Made by a program: the position numbers and the translations under genes. The notes beneath the pieces were generated by a model. The model was not told the origin of the DNA and did not search any database. It was given only the letters and a program-made list of their open reading frames with translations. A DNA stretch of 43,326 bases from Candidatus Aminicenantota bacterium (lineage in GTDB: Bacteria > Acidobacteriota > Aminicenantia > Aminicenantales > UBA4085): positions 53,215-96,540 of the forward strand of contig PLMN01000022.1 of NCBI GenBank assembly GCA_003141555.1, given 5' to 3'. This document shows, in pieces, positions 1-7,889 of the stretch (position 1 is its first letter; each line of letters opens with the position of its first letter).

Positions 1-320
1 GGGCCGTCGGCACGCCGGTTTCCCCGGCGAGGAAACCGGCTCGGGGTTACGGCTCGCCGCCAGCGCCGCTGCGCGTCGCTGGTCCATGCCGGCTCGCCTC
101 CACACCGGCCGACTTACCCTCTCCCCCCTCGCCTCCCGGACAACGACTTCAGCCCGGCGAGGTGGATGGGGCGCAGCGACCTTAATCGCCTACGGCCGTA
201 GAGCGGGTGGCGCCGGCCGGGGCGCCCCGGCGGCCGAAGCGAATGGGACCCTCGTCAGGGTGATGAGCGAGGCCGCTGGGGCTGGCCGGCGACAGGACCC
301 GCTCCCCCCGAGCACTCCGC
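1..320. other. GC-rich stretch without a recognised gene
   Basis: No convincing coding frame or known RNA is visible here. The stretch starts with a perfect 10-bp inverted repeat (GCCGGTTTCC at 14-23, GGAAACCGGC at 31-40, 7-nt loop) and contains several other GC-rich short inverted repeats, for example CCAGCG at 60-65 with CGCTGG shortly after. The open frames crossing it on both strands have no family resemblance and run antisense to, or out of frame with, real genes. It may be the end of an upstream unit or a structured intergenic region. Confidence 0.4.
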
Positions 321-349
321 TGGACTTGGACCGGCGAAAAAAGTAGAAT
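321..349 (+). promoter_or_regulatory. Possible sigma70-type promoter for the TPR-glmU-glmS unit
   Basis: TGGACT at 321-326 (4 of 6 to TTGACA), a 17-bp spacer, and TAGAAT at 344-349 (5 of 6 to TATAAT). It would give a leader of about 30 nt before the ATG at 386. Motif match only. Confidence 0.4.
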
Positions 350-385
350 GGCTTTCAGCGGACAATTCCGATTTTGGGAGCGATC

Positions 386-898
386 ATGAAAGACGAAAAA
401 GCCAAGAAAGATGAATACCAGAAAGCCCTGACGGCGTATGCCGAGGCCATGAGGGAGTTCCGCAAGGGCAAGGACGACAAGGCCCTCGAGACCCTCAAGT
501 CGTTCATCGAGAAATTTCCCGAGGAACGAGAGCTCGTCGACCGGGCCCGGCTCTACGTCGCGATCTGCGAAGCGCGCCTCAAGGGCGACAAGGACGCGGC
601 TCCCCTCAAGACGGCCGAAGATTATTACCAGCACGGGATCTACAAGACCAACGCCCGCGAGTTCGAGGAAGCACAGAAGTTCCTGGAAAAAGCGCTGAAG
701 ATGAGCCCGGACGAGGGACGGATCCACTATGCCCTGGCCGACCTTCACTGCCTGTTGGGCCTGGCCGACCCCAGCCTGGAATATCTGCGGAAGGCCATCC
801 AGATCGACAAGCAGTTCCGCATCCTGGCCCAGAACGAGATCGACTTCGAATCCCTGTGGGAAGACAAGAAATTCAAGGCCATCACCCGCATCTCCTGA
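386..898 (+). CDS. TPR-repeat protein, 170 aa
   Basis: A small cytoplasmic protein with no signal peptide or membrane segment. It is highly charged and helical: the N-terminal half (about residues 8-55) has a TPR-like helix pair (ALTAYAEAMREF), and the C-terminal half (about 80-150) holds a clear TPR pair ending near LEYLRKAIQID. TPR units usually mediate protein-protein contact; the partner is unknown. The ATG at 386 is chosen because GGGAG lies at 376-380; an in-frame TTG at 374 would start inside that ribosome-binding site. The stop is one base before the glmU start, so the two are probably translationally coupled. No catalytic function is implied. Confidence 0.8.
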   Translation: MKDEKAKKDEYQKALTAYAEAMREFRKGKDDKALETLKSFIEKFPEERELVDRARLYVAICEARLKGDKDAAPLKTAEDYYQHGIYKTNAREFEEAQKFLEKALKMSPDEGRIHYALADLHCLLGLADPSLEYLRKAIQIDKQFRILAQNEIDFESLWEDKKFKAITRIS

Positions 899-899
899 G

Positions 900-2306
900 A
901 TGACCAAACCCCTGGTGGCGATCGTCCTGGCTGCGGGCGAAGGGACGCGCTTCAGGTCGGGGGCGAACAAAGTCCTCCATCCTCTGCTCGGGACATCCAT
1001 GCTCGGGCTGATTTTGGACGCCGTCGGATCCCTCGCGCCGGCTTCGACCGTGGTCGTGACGGGGTATGACGGCGAATCCGTGGCGCGCCACGCGGCCCCC
1101 TGGGGAGTGACCACAGCCGTCCAGAGGGAGCGCCGGGGAACGGGCCACGCCGTTCTTGCCGCGAGACTGGCCCTTCGGTCCGCCGGCGCCTGCGATGTGC
1201 TCGTCGTCCCCGGCGATCTGCCTCTCCTCCGGCCGGCCGCCCTCAAGGCCCTCGCCGCCCGGCACCGGCGGCGGGAAAATGCGGCCACCGTGCTGAGCGC
1301 CATCGTCCCGGATCCTTCTGGTTTCGGGCGGATCGTCCGCGACGGCAAGAGCCGGGTCCGCATCGTCGAGGACGCGGACGCGGGGCCCGAGACGCGCCCC
1401 ATCACCGAGGTCAATTCCTCCGTCTATATCTTCGATTCCGGCGCGCTCTGGAGGGCCTTGGCAAAGCTCTCGCCGGCCAACGCTCGGGGGGAGTATTATC
1501 TCTCCGACGCCGTGGGCCTTCTTTCGGAGGCCGGCCGGCAGGTCGAAGTCGTCCCGACGCCCCAGCCGGGCGATATCCGCCAGGTGAACACCCGCTACGA
1601 CCTGGGCCCCGTGGTCGAAGCGCTGCGCGACCGGAAGATTCGGGCGCTCTCCGACCGGGGCGTCACGGTGCTCAACCCCGCCTCCGCCTGGATCGACCTT
1701 GGCGTCGAGATCGGACCGGAAACCGTCCTGTTTCCCTCCGTGGTCATCGAAGGCGCCACGACGATCGGCCGGGCCGGCCGCATCTTCCCCGGGGCCCATA
1801 TCATCGCTTCGCGCCTCGGGGACGGCGTCACGGTCTTCAGCTCCACGGTCATCGAAGGGGCGACGATCGAGGACGGGGCCACCGTCGGGCCCTTCGCCCG
1901 GCTCCGGCCGAAGACCATCATCCGGGCCGGCGCCCACATCGGCAATTTCGTCGAGATGAAAAACACCGATTTCGGCCGCGGGGCCAAAGCCGGCCACCTG
2001 TCCTACCTCGGCGACACCGAAGTGCAGGAGGGGGTCAACATCGGCGCGGGGACCATCACTTGCAATTATGACGGCGTCCGGAAGAACCGGACGGTCATCG
2101 AGGCGGGGGCGTTCATCGGCTCGGGGACCGAGCTCATCGCTCCCGTTCGGGTCGGCCATGGGGCCTATGTCGCCGCCGGGTCGGTGATCACCAAGGACGT
2201 CTCGCCGGACGCCCTGGCCGTGGCCCGGGGCCGGCAGGTCGAGAAGCCGGGCTGGGCCCGGAAAAAGAGGGAACAGCAGGCGCAGGACAAGCCGGGTTCG
2301 AAATAA
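900..2306 (+). CDS. glmU: Bifunctional GlmU, GlcN-1-P acetyltransferase / GlcNAc-1-P uridyltransferase
   Basis: Makes UDP-GlcNAc from glucosamine-1-phosphate, acetyl-CoA and UTP for peptidoglycan and LPS. The N-terminal pyrophosphorylase domain opens with the nucleotide-binding signature LAAGEGTRF (residues 10-18), followed by NKVLHP with the conserved lysine. From about residue 250 the protein is a left-handed beta-helix of hexapeptide repeats, with the acetyltransferase-type block GAGTITCNYDG and the tail VAAGSVITKDV. Length 468 aa is normal for GlmU (about 450-460). It starts one base after the TPR gene stop with no strong ribosome-binding site of its own, which suggests coupling, and is followed 21 bp later by glmS, the pathway's first enzyme. 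Confidence 0.95.
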   Translation: MTKPLVAIVLAAGEGTRFRSGANKVLHPLLGTSMLGLILDAVGSLAPASTVVVTGYDGESVARHAAPWGVTTAVQRERRGTGHAVLAARLALRSAGACDVLVVPGDLPLLRPAALKALAARHRRRENAATVLSAIVPDPSGFGRIVRDGKSRVRIVEDADAGPETRPITEVNSSVYIFDSGALWRALAKLSPANARGEYYLSDAVGLLSEAGRQVEVVPTPQPGDIRQVNTRYDLGPVVEALRDRKIRALSDRGVTVLNPASAWIDLGVEIGPETVLFPSVVIEGATTIGRAGRIFPGAHIIASRLGDGVTVFSSTVIEGATIEDGATVGPFARLRPKTIIRAGAHIGNFVEMKNTDFGRGAKAGHLSYLGDTEVQEGVNIGAGTITCNYDGVRKNRTVIEAGAFIGSGTELIAPVRVGHGAYVAAGSVITKDVSPDALAVARGRQVEKPGWARKKREQQAQDKPGSK

Positions 2307-2327
2307 ATTTCCTGTTCGGGGGGGAAT

Positions 2328-4157
2328 ATGTGCGGCATCATCGGCTACATCGGGCCCAAGAGCGTCGTCCCGGTCATCCTCGACGGGCTGAAGCGGCTCG
2401 AATACCGGGGCTATGATTCGGCCGGGATCGCGGTCGTCGACCGGGGGGAAATCCGGGTCCGGCGGGTCAAGGGCAAGGTCAAGGATCTCGAGGACAGCCT
2501 CCGTGAGGAGCCGCTTCAGGGGACGTACGGACTGGGCCACACGCGCTGGGCGACGCACGGCCGGCCGAGCGAGGAAAACGCCCATCCCCACAAGGACTGC
2601 TCCGGCCGCCTGGTGATCGTCCACAACGGCATCATCGAGAACTACCTCGCCCTGAAGCAGAAGCTGCGGGCGGAGGGCCACACCTTCAAGACCGAGACCG
2701 ACACCGAGGTCATCGTCCATCTCCTTGAAAAATACTACCGAGGGTCCCTCGAGGAGGCCATGCGGGCGGCCATCGGCGAGATCGAAGGGGCGTTCGCCGT
2801 GGCGGCCCTGGCCGCCGACGAGCCGGACCGGATCGTGGCGGCGAAGCAGGGGCCGCCCATCGTCGTAGGCCTCGGCGACGGCGAATTCCTGATCTCCTCG
2901 GATATCAACGCCATCCTGGCCCATACGCCGAACGTCGTCTTCCTCGAGGACGGCGAGATGGCGATCCTCGACCGGTCGGGCGCCCGGTTCACGGATTTCC
3001 ACGGCGTCCCGAAAGCGAAGACGGTCGAGCGCGTATCCTGGAGCCCGCTCATGATGGAGAAGCGGGGCTTCAAGCACTTCATGCTGAAGGAGATTTTCGA
3101 GCAGCCCGAAGTCGTCCGCGATACGCTCCTCGGGCGGATGTCGCTCGACACGGGCCGGGTGATGCTCGACGAGATCGGCATCCCGGAGGCGACCCTCCGG
3201 CGCGTCCGCAAAGCCGTGATCATCGCCTGCGGAACGTCCTATCATGCCGGACTTGTCGGCAAGTATCTGATGGAATCGTTGGCCGGCATCCCCGTGGACG
3301 TCGAGTATGCCTCGGAGTTCCGCTACCGGGATTTCATCCTCGATCCGGACACTCTGGTGATCGTCGTCTCCCAGTCGGGCGAGACCGCCGACACGCTCGC
3401 CGCCCTGAGGGCGGCCAAGGACCGGTGCGCGGCCGTCCTGGCCGTGACGAATGCCCGCAGCTCCTCGATCGCACGCGAGGCCTACGGCGTGCTCTACACC
3501 AACGCCGGACCGGAGATCGGCGTCGCGGCGACCAAGACCTTCACCGCCCAGATGACCGCCCTGGCCCTCATCGCCCTCTATCTGGCCCAGGTCCAGGAGC
3601 GGATGGATCACGCCGCCCTCCTCGAGTTCATCCAGGAGTTCCAGCGGATCCCGTATAAGATGGAGAAGATCCTTGGCCGGGCCAAGGCGGTCGAGGACCT
3701 GGCGGCCCGATTCGTGTCGTTTTCCCACTTCCTGTTTCTCGGCCGGTGGGTGAATTTTCCCGTCGCCCTCGAGGGCGCGCTCAAGCTGAAGGAGATCTCC
3801 TACATCCACGCCGAGGCTTATCCCGGGGGAGAGATGAAGCATGGCCCGATTGCCCTGATCGACGAGAAGATGCCGACGCTGGCCATCGTCCCCGAAGACC
3901 GGGTTTACGACAAGATGCTGAGCAATATCTCGGAAATCAAAGCCCGCAACGGATACGTCATCGCCGTGGCGTCTGACGACGACGCCAGGATCCGGGAACG
4001 GGTCGACGCGGTCATTGCCGTGCCGGCCGCTCCTCCGCTCTTGATGCCGTTCCTGACGGCCGTGCCGCTCCAGCTCTTCGCCTACTACATCGCCGCCAAG
4101 CGGGGGGCGGATGTCGACCAGCCCCGCAACCTCGCCAAGAGCGTCACGGTCGAATAA
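2328..4157 (+). CDS. glmS: GlmS, glutamine--fructose-6-phosphate aminotransferase (isomerizing)
   Basis: Makes glucosamine-6-phosphate from fructose-6-phosphate and glutamine, the first committed step to UDP-GlcNAc. It starts MCGIIGYIG, with Cys2 as the N-terminal nucleophile of the glutaminase domain, and has RLEYRGYDSAGIA typical of the family. Two SIS sugar-isomerase domains follow (IACGTSYHAGL near 300, then ALKLKEISYIHAEAYPGGE), and the C-terminus PRNLAKSVTVE is diagnostic. At 609 aa it is full length. A G-rich ribosome-binding site lies just before the ATG. Only 21 bp separate it from glmU, too little for a glmS ribozyme. A terminator-like hairpin follows at 4179. Confidence 0.97.
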   Translation: MCGIIGYIGPKSVVPVILDGLKRLEYRGYDSAGIAVVDRGEIRVRRVKGKVKDLEDSLREEPLQGTYGLGHTRWATHGRPSEENAHPHKDCSGRLVIVHNGIIENYLALKQKLRAEGHTFKTETDTEVIVHLLEKYYRGSLEEAMRAAIGEIEGAFAVAALAADEPDRIVAAKQGPPIVVGLGDGEFLISSDINAILAHTPNVVFLEDGEMAILDRSGARFTDFHGVPKAKTVERVSWSPLMMEKRGFKHFMLKEIFEQPEVVRDTLLGRMSLDTGRVMLDEIGIPEATLRRVRKAVIIACGTSYHAGLVGKYLMESLAGIPVDVEYASEFRYRDFILDPDTLVIVVSQSGETADTLAALRAAKDRCAAVLAVTNARSSSIAREAYGVLYTNAGPEIGVAATKTFTAQMTALALIALYLAQVQERMDHAALLEFIQEFQRIPYKMEKILGRAKAVEDLAARFVSFSHFLFLGRWVNFPVALEGALKLKEISYIHAEAYPGGEMKHGPIALIDEKMPTLAIVPEDRVYDKMLSNISEIKARNGYVIAVASDDDARIRERVDAVIAVPAAPPLLMPFLTAVPLQLFAYYIAAKRGADVDQPRNLAKSVTVE

Positions 4158-4178
4158 CCGCCCTTTGATGATCGGGCG

Positions 4179-4206
4179 AGCCCGTCGTCCTCAGGCGGGC
4201 TTTTTT
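4179..4206 (+). terminator. Rho-independent-like terminator after glmS
   Basis: AGCCCG (4179-4184) pairs with CGGGCT (4196-4201) across an 11-nt loop, followed by six T (4201-4206) on the + strand. The hairpin and T-run overlap the last codons of the convergent inositol-phosphate synthase gene. The stem is short, so strength is uncertain. Confidence 0.6.
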
Positions 4207-5288
4207 CTCTCGTATCTCCGGATGAACTTCTCGGTCAGGGCCCGGGCCTCCTCGTCCGTGTGCTGGACCGGCGGCGATTTCATGAAATAGGCCGACGGCC
4301 CGGCGAGCGCGCCCGAGAGGCCTCGGTCGAGGGCGAGCTTCGCGCAGCGGAGGGCATCGATCACGACCCCGGCCGAATTGGGCGAGTCCTCGACCGACAG
4401 GCGGCATTCGAGCGAGGCCGGGACGTTGCCGAAATGCCGGCTTTCGATCCGGAGGAAGCAGACCTTGTTGTCCTTCTGCCAGGGGACGTAATCGCTCGGC
4501 CCGATATGGAGGGTGGCCGGGTCGAGGGGGAGGTTGCGGGCCAGGATCTGGGATGCAACGGCATTGGTCTTGGAGATCTTCTTCGACTGGAGGCGCTCGC
4601 GCTCGAGCATGTTCAGGAAGTCCGTGTTGCCCCCGGTGTTCAGCTGGTACGTCCGGTCGATGGGCATCCCCCGGTCGAGAAACAGGTTGACGAGCGTCCG
4701 GTGGAGGATCGTAGCTCCGACCTGGGACTTGATGTCGTCGCCGACGATGGGCAGGCCCCTCTTCTTGAACCGGTCCCGCCAGGAGGCCTCGCTGGCGATG
4801 AAGACGGGGATGCAGTTGACGAGGGCACAGCCCGCCTCGAGGATCTGCTCGACATACCACCTCGTGGCGATCTCGCTGCCCACGGGCAGGTAGTTGACCA
4901 CGACGTCGGTTCGCGTCTCCTTGAGCACGGAGGCGATGTTCGCGGTCCGGCCGGGAGCGGGCTGAACGATCTTGGCCAGGTATTTGCCGATGCCGTCGTG
5001 GACCATGCCCCGGACGACCGGGACGCCGAGCCGGGGGACGGGGGAGAAGACGGTGGTGTTGTTGGGCGGGGCGAAGATCGCCTCGCCCAGGTCTTTGCCG
5101 ACTTTGTTCCGGTCGATGTCGACGGCGGCCGAGAACTCGATGTCCCGGATGTGGTAGCCGCCGAGGTCGACGTGCATGACGCCCGGGACGCGGTCGCCCG
5201 CTTTCGCCGAGCGGTAGTAGGCCACGCCCTGGACGAGCGACGACGCGCAGTTGCCGACGCCGATGACGGCGACCCGGATCTTAGCCAT
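4191..5288 (-). CDS. myo-Inositol-1-phosphate synthase (Ino1/MIPS family)
   Basis: Converts glucose-6-phosphate to 1L-myo-inositol-1-phosphate with NAD+ as catalytic cofactor. The Rossmann motif [14 protein letters not shown] opens the protein (about residues 8-21). Family blocks follow: [32 protein letters not shown] and [10 protein letters not shown]. At 365 aa it matches the short archaeal/actinobacterial class rather than the eukaryotic enzyme of about 530 aa. The start overlaps the stop of the upstream CDP-alcohol phosphotransferase by 8 nt, so both are translated from one message. The pairing indicates that the product feeds an inositol-phosphate lipid or a related phosphodiester. The 3' end carries the convergent glmS terminator. 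Confidence 0.93.
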   Translation of the reverse strand: MAKIRVAVIGVGNCASSLVQGVAYYRSAKAGDRVPGVMHVDLGGYHIRDIEFSAAVDIDRNKVGKDLGEAIFAPPNNTTVFSPVPRLGVPVVRGMVHDGIGKYLAKIVQPAPGRTANIASVLKETRTDVVVNYLPVGSEIATRWYVEQILEAGCALVNCIPVFIASEASWRDRFKKRGLPIVGDDIKSQVGATILHRTLVNLFLDRGMPIDRTYQLNTGGNTDFLNMLERERLQSKKISKTNAVASQILARNLPLDPATLHIGPSDYVPWQKDNKVCFLRIESRHFGNVPASLECRLSVEDSPNSAGVVIDALRCAKLALDRGLSGALAGPSAYFMKSPPVQHTDEEARALTEKFIRRYERKKPA

Positions 5289-5934
5289 GGGGGGGCTCCT
5301 TGGCCCGCCGCGCGGCCTTCTCCGCGCTCCGGACGCGGGCCGCGCGCTGGACGGCCGTGATGTTGGAGAACAGGGCGATCACCCCCAGCGCGGCGATCAT
5401 CGCCTCGTCGAAAACCGCGGCCAGCGCACCGATGAAAGCGGCCAGCCCGAGGAGAAGGAAACGCTCCGGCCGCCGCATCAGGCCGGCCCGGCCGTCGAAC
5501 CCCAGGCTCTCGGCCCGGGCGCGCGTATAGCTGACCATGAACGAGCCGACGAGGGCGGCAAGAGTGAGCCAGAGGATCCATCGGCCGCGGAAGCGGACCG
5601 CCAGGCCCAGAAAAAGGAAGGCCTCGGCGTACCTGTCGAGAGTGGAATCCAGGAAGGCGCCGAAGGCCGTGGCCGTCCCCGTCGCGGCGGCCACCTTGCC
5701 GTCCAGGCCGTCGAGAATCCCGCAGACCAGGATCGCCATCGACGCCGGGAAGGGGAGGCCCAGGGCGAAAAGCAGGCCTCCGGCCGCGGCGGCGGCCAGG
5801 CTGAGGACCGTCAGGACATTGGCCGGCCAGCCCAGGCGGACGAAGATCCGCGCGGCCGCGCGCGCGGCCCGGGTCACGCCCGCGTCCCAGCGGGGGGGAA
5901 GGAATTGGAAGTTCTTTGCGTTGTTTGTCTGCAC
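5281..5934 (-). CDS. CDP-alcohol phosphatidyltransferase, likely inositol-phosphate lipid synthase
   Basis: An integral membrane enzyme (217 aa, about six hydrophobic segments) that would transfer the phosphatidyl or archaetidyl part of a CDP-linked lipid to an alcohol. The family signature reads DGLDGKVAA (D75, D78, G79, A82), then G92, D96 and D100, so all four metal-binding aspartates are present. The usual Arg after the conserved Ala is Ala83 here. Its downstream partner is inositol-1-phosphate synthase, with overlapping reading frames, so myo-inositol-1-phosphate is the likely acceptor, as in mycobacterial PgsA-type and archaeal AIP synthases. A di-myo-inositol-phosphate synthase role is an alternative. 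The start is uncertain: the GTG at 5934 has no clear ribosome-binding site. Confidence 0.82.
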   Translation of the reverse strand: MQTNNAKNFQFLPPRWDAGVTRAARAAARIFVRLGWPANVLTVLSLAAAAAGGLLFALGLPFPASMAILVCGILDGLDGKVAAATGTATAFGAFLDSTLDRYAEAFLFLGLAVRFRGRWILWLTLAALVGSFMVSYTRARAESLGFDGRAGLMRRPERFLLLGLAAFIGALAAVFDEAMIAALGVIALFSNITAVQRAARVRSAEKAARRAKEPPHG

Positions 5935-5954
5935 GATCGCCCGGATAACGCCTC

Positions 5955-5963
5955 ATTTTAACA
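5955..5963 (-). promoter_or_regulatory. Possible extended -10 element for the inositol-lipid operon
   Basis: On the minus strand the sequence reads TGTTAAAAT (TG-N then TAAAAT, 5 of 6 to TATAAT), 21 bp upstream of the GTG at 5934. No good -35 is seen. It sits in a small palindrome, CTCA...TGAG. Confidence 0.35.
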
Positions 5964-6019
5964 TTGAGGGGGGGCGGGGACAAGGCGGCCGGGGGGGCGA
6001 TTGTTTTTTCTTTCGGGCT

Positions 6020-6190
6020 GTGATATTTTTTGGGATACATGAAGCCTGCCCCGGGCTTTGCCCGGGGGCTGCTTCCGCCGTCCTCAGGGACCTCACGGCC
6101 GAGCTCCGCCGCCGGGAGTCCGAGGTTGGCGACTCCGACGAGCTGGCCCGCTCGCTCCTGGCCAAGGACTTGACAGAGCTGAAAAAGTAA
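6020..6190 (+). other. Coding-like 56-codon stretch, possible small gene or remnant
   Basis: A frame from GTG 6020 to TAA 6190 whose last 39 codons look genuinely coding: strongly GC-biased third positions and an amphipathic charged peptide ending DELARSLLAKDLTELKK. The first 17 codons are odd (Phe/Cys/Pro-rich) and span a GC hairpin, and no ribosome-binding site precedes the GTG. It may be the tail of a decayed gene or a small helical protein with a different start. No family is recognised. It fills most of the 304-bp gap between divergent genes (5935-6238). Confidence 0.3.
6042..6074. repeat. Strong GC hairpin in the 5935-6238 intergenic region
   Basis: AAGC-CT-GCCCCGGGC (6042-6056), loop TTT, then GCCCGGGGGC-TGCTT (6060-6074). 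The inner stem is nine base pairs with one bulged G, flanked by an AAGC/GCTT outer pair. It lies between divergent genes and lacks a T-run, so a terminator role is not obvious; it may be a dispersed palindrome. Confidence 0.45.
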
Positions 6191-6197
6191 CAATACT
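6170..6197 (+). promoter_or_regulatory. Possible promoter for the M4 protease gene
   Basis: A perfect TTGACA at 6170-6175, a 16-bp spacer, and AATACT at 6192-6197 (4 of 6). It is followed by an AT-rich leader and AAAGGAGG at 6227-6234 before the ATG at 6239. The abrupt change from GC-rich to AT-rich DNA supports a promoter region. Confidence 0.45.
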
Positions 6198-6238
6198 AAA
6201 AAGTAATAATACGTAAAATAAATTCAAAGGAGGATTCG

Positions 6239-7879
6239 ATGAAGAGATTCCTGGCGTTTGTGTTGCTCCTCTCCGCGGCCTCGGGCCTCTTCGCGGTGCA
6301 GGCCGGACTGATGCGAGTGGTCGATCCCTCCCAGCCGCAGATGGCGTCGGGAGCCAAATCCCAGAAATTCGCCCTGGCCTACTTGGACGGCGAAATCCGG
6401 GCGGGCCGATTCGTGCTCCAAGCCACCCAGCGCGACACCTTGAGCCCCGTCGTCCACCAGCGCTACCAGCAGTTGGCCTCCGGGCTTCCGGTCTGGGGCG
6501 GCGAGATCATCGTCCATCTGCGGAACGGTGTCGCCGAGTCCTGCGACGGGCAGTATTACATCCTGCCTTCGCCGGTCGACCCCGCGCCGAAGCTCACTCG
6601 CGATCAGGCCCTCCAGGCCCTCGAAGGCGCCCTCGTCAAGTCCGACCTTGAGGTGGACGCCGAGCGGAGCGGGCTCGTGATTTTTCCCGTAAGCGAGACC
6701 GAGTTCCGCCTGGCTTACAAGCTCTGGGTCCGCAAGCCCGACGGACCGATGTTCAACGAAACGGCCCTCGTCGATGCTGCCAACGGGGCGGTCTTCCTCC
6801 ATTTCTCCAACATCCAGACCGACGGCCTGACCATCGGCGTTGGAACCGGCCAACGCGGGGATACCCTCAAATTCCCAACGACCCTGAGCAGCAGCATTTA
6901 TTACATGGTGGACTTAGCCGTGGCCCGGCCGTTCGTCCAGAGAACCTACGACGCCAAGCACCAGTTCGGCGCCGCGATCTCCCAGTCCTCGTCATCGACC
7001 AATACCTGGGCGAGCGACAACATCGTCAACGTCAACACCTACATCGGCTATACGTACGATTTCTACTATGCCACGTTCGGTCTCAAGGGCCCGAATAACG
7101 CCAATATGCCCCTGATCTCCTTCGCCCATATCTACTCGGTCTCGCAGGGCCTTTACGACAACGCCTACTGGCAGATGGACACCTCGGGCTACGGCCAGGG
7201 CATGTATTTCGAAGATCCTTACAACGGGAACAAGGACTACGGGGCGGCGCTGGACGTCTGCGCCCACGAGCTTTCCCACGCCGTGACGAGCTTCCACTCC
7301 AACCTGACCTATTACGGCGAATCCGGAGCGCTCAACGAATCGTTCTCGGACATCATGGGCACGGCCTGCGAGTGGTTCTTCCAGCCGGCGGGTACGGGCT
7401 ACAACATGGCCGACTGGGTTAACGGCGAGGACGCGGGGCCGACGTTCACCTACGACAAGTGCCGGCGGCAGGACAACCCCAACCTCAACTCCCAGCTGAA
7501 GGACGCGGGATACTCCTCCGCATATTGGTATCCCGATCCGGCCCACATCGCCCAGAAGGTCCCGACGCTGTATTCCGGGAGCACGGCCATCGATAACGGC
7601 GGCGTCCACCTCAATATGACGATCTTTCCCCATGCGTTCTATCTCCTGGCCCACGGGGGGGTGAACCCCTATTCCGGATTGACCGTATCCGCCATCGGCC
7701 TCGCGGCCGCGGAGAGGATCTTCTACGACGCGTGGATCAACCGAATGACGAGCTCGACGACTTTCTTGCAGGCGGCCCAGGCCCTCTTGAATTCGGCCTA
7801 TTACCTCTACGGCTCGTCGTCCAACGAATACGCCCAGACGATCGCGGCGATCCGGGCGATCGGCTACACCGTCAGTTGA
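6239..7879 (+). CDS. Secreted thermolysin-like (M4) zinc metalloprotease
   Basis: An exported neutral protease precursor of 546 aa. A signal peptide covers about residues 1-20 (KRFLAFVLLLSAASGLFAV). A PepSY/FTP-type propeptide follows to about residue 190 (WGGEIIVHLRNG). The catalytic M4 domain has the zinc site HELSH at 343-347 and the third ligand Glu367 in GALNESFSD (spacing from His343 is 24, as in thermolysin). His457 in DNGGVHLN matches the transition-state histidine. There is no C-terminal PPC or sorting domain. The ribosome-binding site AAAGGAGG is strong. The next gene, another exported protein, starts 10 bp after the stop, so the two are probably co-transcribed. A housekeeping or scavenging role in protein degradation is likely. 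Confidence 0.93.
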   Translation: MKRFLAFVLLLSAASGLFAVQAGLMRVVDPSQPQMASGAKSQKFALAYLDGEIRAGRFVLQATQRDTLSPVVHQRYQQLASGLPVWGGEIIVHLRNGVAESCDGQYYILPSPVDPAPKLTRDQALQALEGALVKSDLEVDAERSGLVIFPVSETEFRLAYKLWVRKPDGPMFNETALVDAANGAVFLHFSNIQTDGLTIGVGTGQRGDTLKFPTTLSSSIYYMVDLAVARPFVQRTYDAKHQFGAAISQSSSSTNTWASDNIVNVNTYIGYTYDFYYATFGLKGPNNANMPLISFAHIYSVSQGLYDNAYWQMDTSGYGQGMYFEDPYNGNKDYGAALDVCAHELSHAVTSFHSNLTYYGESGALNESFSDIMGTACEWFFQPAGTGYNMADWVNGEDAGPTFTYDKCRRQDNPNLNSQLKDAGYSSAYWYPDPAHIAQKVPTLYSGSTAIDNGGVHLNMTIFPHAFYLLAHGGVNPYSGLTVSAIGLAAAERIFYDAWINRMTSSTTFLQAAQALLNSAYYLYGSSSNEYAQTIAAIRAIGYTVS

Positions 7880-7889
7880 GGAGCTTCCC

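Noticed and set aside
1-345. RNase P RNA or tmRNA (because of GAGGAAAC-like text near position 28)
   Set aside because: The RNase P conserved cores and tmRNA ends were not found; the match is only a short hairpin arm.
2307-2327. A glmS ribozyme upstream of glmS
   Set aside because: Only 21 bp separate glmU and glmS; the ribozyme needs over 100 nt and no core is present.
882-3842. A 986-codon open frame on the minus strand, antisense to glmU and glmS
   Set aside because: It is a by-product of GC-rich codon use in the real genes; the peptide has no family resemblance and is Asp/Arg/Gly/Pro biased.
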